A DNA stretch of 7,730 nt. Source: DATKKG01 sp964475215. GTDB taxonomy: Archaea; Thermoproteota; Nitrososphaeria; Conexivisphaerales; DTJL01. Both the position numbers and the translations under genes were made by a program. Below, in pieces: positions 5,492-7,730 of this stretch; within the stretch, counting starts at the first letter, position 1, and each line of letters begins with the position of its first letter. The notes under the pieces were generated by a model. The model was not told the DNA's origin, searched no databases, and was given only the letters and a program-made list of their open reading frames with translations. The stretch covers positions 1 through 7,730 of the forward strand of contig CAYYVT010000014.1 of assembly GCA_964475215.1 (NCBI GenBank), written 5' to 3'.

Positions 5492-7730
5492 ATGGGCCGG
5501 GGAGTGTTACGGCTAGCTGGGCGCGTATCCGTGCTCTGGCTAGTTTTTTTGCTTTTTATTTCCACGCTGGGCGTCGGCGCGGCTAACGCGTCGATTTACG
5601 GCTACGACATTGGCAGCAGCTCCGCGACGGTTCAGAGCCCCAGCGTGATCCTTCAGAACGGGAACGCGGGGACGTCCACTATTTCGTCCCCCGCGCCCGA
5701 CGCGGCCACGGCTGCCCTCAGCGCTGGCCTCACGTTCTACGAGAACGCCAGCGCGCCGTCGGCGACTCTCGCCCTCGACGGATCCGCAACCGGGGTCTCT
5801 ACAGGGAGTGGCCCTCACCTGGTGCAGCAAACCTCTAAGGAGTGCAGCGGTGCGACGACTTGCTCTCAGGGGTTTTCTAGCAGCGTGACCTCGGGGGACA
5901 TCTTGGTCGTGTCGCTAGAAACGGCGATGGCAATCTCCTCGTTGTCGATTTCGGACTCTCGATGTTCATCATGGACTGCGGCGAGCGGGAGCGGTATCAC
6001 TGACACCGCCGAGGCCAACATGTGGTACTGCACCGCCGGCTCTAGTGGCGCCGACTCTCCTTCTGTTTCCTGGACGACATCGGTGAACGCAAAGCTGGAC
6101 ATCTATGAAATTAGCGGGTACACGTCCACCGGGTTGACATGTGGGACCGGAACCAGTGGCACGACGACCCTGGCCACCTCGAACGTCGCCTTTTCTACGC
6201 CGGCATTCTTGGTAGCCGCCTGGGCCCTGTCCTCTAGACCCTTCACGGCGGGCACCGGATTCACGGCTTCTGATACTTCTTCATCGGGGGACGGAGGCTC
6301 CGGAGAGTACAACACCTCGACGATAACATCCCCTACGACCTTCCCCGCCACTAGGGGTGGTGGGTCCGCTCAGGCAGCGGGGGTTGGGTGCGAGTTCCCA
6401 GCTGCCTCCTCCACGGGCTCATCCCTGACCGCCTCCGCCATTCTTACGACGACCGGGACCTCGGACGTCATTTACGTGATGGTGGGCATCCTGAACTCAG
6501 GGAGCCAGACCGTGCAGTCCGTCACGGACAACTACTCCCATACATACTCACCCCGAGCCGGGGTGAGCTTCGGAACCAACGTCCGAATCGAGACATGGTA
6601 CGCCGTCGCGACGTCGGCGATGGCGGCCGACAACATAACCGTCACGTTGACGAGCCCTGCGAACTTCGTGTTCATCGCCAAGGGGATAAGCGGGACCGAC
6701 ACCGCCAGCCCGTTCGACCCTAATCTGGCCACGCCGCCGTCCAACTCGGGGACAGGGACTAGTGCTTCGACGACGGTCACGACTACCTTCCCTAACGACT
6801 TCCTTATCGGCGCGGTTGTATCTCAGAACGCTCCCACCTTGGCGGCTGGGACCGGGTTCGTCAACCTCACCTCGGTGGCAACTTCTGCCGGGACCGTGAC
6901 GGGCGGAGCCGAGAGCCAGTTGGTCACTTCTGTGCAGTCAGGCTCTTCGGTGGCCTTCGGCCTCAGCACCTCCCAGAACTGGGCGATCATCGCCGATGCT
7001 ATCGTGGCGGGCAAGTCGTCCGCAACCGTCGATACGTCGGTTTCGACGCCGGGGTCGTCAGGGTCGCTGACGCTCGGCGCCAATTGGTCAGCCTTCCTCT
7101 GGTCCCCTGCGTACACGGCGGGGGGGACGCTTTACAGCGGGGGCTGGCTCCTTGACCTCTGGGCATCTGACACGGTCTCGGGTACACTTTCGGCTTCGAT
7201 CCTTGTTGTGAACTCCACCAACGGGGTGACGGGGACCGCCCTGAGCAGCGGAGCGACGGCCTCGATACCCACCACAGAAACGGAGGTCAAGACCACACTT
7301 TCGGCCTCGGGGGCGACCATCCCCACCAACGGGGAGATCCTGCTGGTGCTGACGAACCCCGGCGCGGGGACGGCCACAATCTACTGGGGCACAGGGCAGC
7401 TCACGAACTTCGCGACGCCAGGGACCTACAATTACGTCCTTGCCGTCAACAACACCACCTCGACCTCCTGGTCCATCAGCCTAGGCACCATGGCCTCCAT
7501 GACGTCGAACCTGGGCAGGCTGGCGAACCTCACCGTATGGTTCACCTCCCCCTTCAGCGACCAAATCATAGTCCTGAACGGGGCGCTTTCGCAGAGCTCG
7601 GGGTCGGCGGTGACCCTCCCAGCTGGCCCCTACACGGCGGTGGACATCGCGGTGGCGGCGGTGGCGAATGCCGTGCCCACCTCTTCCAACTCCCCCTCCG
7701 TCGTGGTGTTCTCCTTGAAGGTCGTGTCCG
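5492..7730 (+). CDS. Very large secreted adhesin-like protein with tandem beta domains (3'-truncated)
   Basis: The frame is open from ATG 5492 to the window end: 746 codons without a stop. GGTG at 5484-5487 may be a weak ribosome binding site. Residues 1-33 are a classic signal peptide: arginines 3, 7 and 11, a hydrophobic core at 12-30, and an A-N-A cleavage site at 31-33. Residues 34-57 match the small upstream protein. Two tandem modules of about 190 residues follow, at about 127-300 and 305-507. Each has a strand-rich start (SGDILVVSL, TSDVIYVMV), an S-x-(S/T)-D motif (151-155, 343-346), a central WY (178-179, 369-370; 191 apart), an I-S-G near residues 207 and 399, and an AGTGF motif (253-257, 452-456). 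From about 510 a different beta domain begins (ANWSAFLWSP, then GGWLLDLWAS), with long strands to the edge. Six cysteines all lie before residue 301. The WY modules resemble beta modules of microbial surface proteins. A role in adhesion or as a filament tip is inferred. The C-terminus (anchor, stalk) is outside the window. Confidence 0.85.
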   Translation, partial: MGRGVLRLAGRVSVLWLVFLLFISTLGVGAANASIYGYDIGSSSATVQSPSVILQNGNAGTSTISSPAPDAATAALSAGLTFYENASAPSATLALDGSATGVSTGSGPHLVQQTSKECSGATTCSQGFSSSVTSGDILVVSLETAMAISSLSISDSRCSSWTAASGSGITDTAEANMWYCTAGSSGADSPSVSWTTSVNAKLDIYEISGYTSTGLTCGTGTSGTTTLATSNVAFSTPAFLVAAWALSSRPFTAGTGFTASDTSSSGDGGSGEYNTSTITSPTTFPATRGGGSAQAAGVGCEFPAASSTGSSLTASAILTTTGTSDVIYVMVGILNSGSQTVQSVTDNYSHTYSPRAGVSFGTNVRIETWYAVATSAMAADNITVTLTSPANFVFIAKGISGTDTASPFDPNLATPPSNSGTGTSASTTVTTTFPNDFLIGAVVSQNAPTLAAGTGFVNLTSVATSAGTVTGGAESQLVTSVQSGSSVAFGLSTSQNWAIIADAIVAGKSSATVDTSVSTPGSSGSLTLGANWSAFLWSPAYTAGGTLYSGGWLLDLWASDTVSGTLSASILVVNSTNGVTGTALSSGATASIPTTETEVKTTLSASGATIPTNGEILLVLTNPGAGTATIYWGTGQLTNFATPGTYNYVLAVNNTTSTSWSISLGTMASMTSNLGRLANLTVWFTSPFSDQIIVLNGALSQSSGSAVTLPAGPYTAVDIAVAAVANAVPTSSNSPSVVVFSLKVVS
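5544..5557 (+). terminator. T-rich tract inside the adhesin signal-peptide codons, possible partial terminator
   Basis: T7 (5544-5550) and T5 (5553-5557) lie 65-78 bases after the stop of the small surface gene, within codons for V18 to I23 of the adhesin. Archaeal RNA polymerase can terminate on U-tracts alone, so some transcripts could end here and give excess small subunit over adhesin. The tract may equally reflect only hydrophobic codon choice. Confidence 0.2.

Noticed and set aside
5540..7377. Several minus-strand frames of 62-97 codons, and the plus-strand 6388-6723 frame
   Set aside because: All lie within the long open adhesin frame and have no independent promoter or motif support.
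1..7730. tRNA, rRNA, CRISPR array, insertion sequence or attachment site
   Set aside because: No T-loop-like GTTCGANNC context with arms, no regularly spaced repeats, no transposase motifs and no terminal inverted repeats were found by reading both strands.

Overview
The window looks archaeal. The genes are GC-rich and use AGG/AGA heavily for arginine. Several starts lack a Shine-Dalgarno sequence but have TATA-like boxes (TATATA, ATTTAT, TTTATC) 25-35 bases upstream, which fits leaderless or short-leader mRNAs. A duplicated winged-helix regulator of archaeal style and S/T/G/N-rich secreted beta proteins point the same way. A Thermoproteota lineage (Nitrososphaeria- or Bathyarchaeia-like) is my guess; the assignment below the level of Archaea is inference.

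Layout: (1) 2-622 (+), the C-terminal part of a polytopic membrane protein, cut by the left edge. (2) 623-926, a gap with four short inverted repeats in a row, the last forming a strong TATA-like box in front of a possible 23-residue leaderless ORF. (3) 927-2870 (-), a class III adenylate cyclase fused to a TolB-like domain and a TPR array, with all catalytic residues present. (4) 2871-3226, a divergent promoter region. (5) 3227-4366 (+), an internally duplicated [winged helix + alpha/beta domain] x2 transcription regulator. (6) 4373-4495 (-), a 40-residue single-span membrane protein, convergent with the regulator. (7) 4496-4831, a second divergent promoter region with a 9-bp direct repeat. 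(8) 4832-5479 (+), a 215-residue secreted or anchored beta protein. (9) 5492 to the right edge (+), a very large secreted adhesin-like protein, open for at least 746 codons and truncated by the window.

The most interesting part is the two-gene unit 4832-7730. The small and the large surface protein share a gap-free 24-residue segment at exactly residues 34-57 of both, right after the signal/TM segment, with 11 of 24 positions identical; the rest of the two proteins is dissimilar. I infer a small filament or cell-surface subunit and a large multidomain partner (tip adhesin or anchor) that use the same N-terminal strand for assembly. Upstream lie a cAMP-producing signalling protein and a candidate one-component regulator. 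A functional link between these and the surface operon is possible but is only suggested by proximity.
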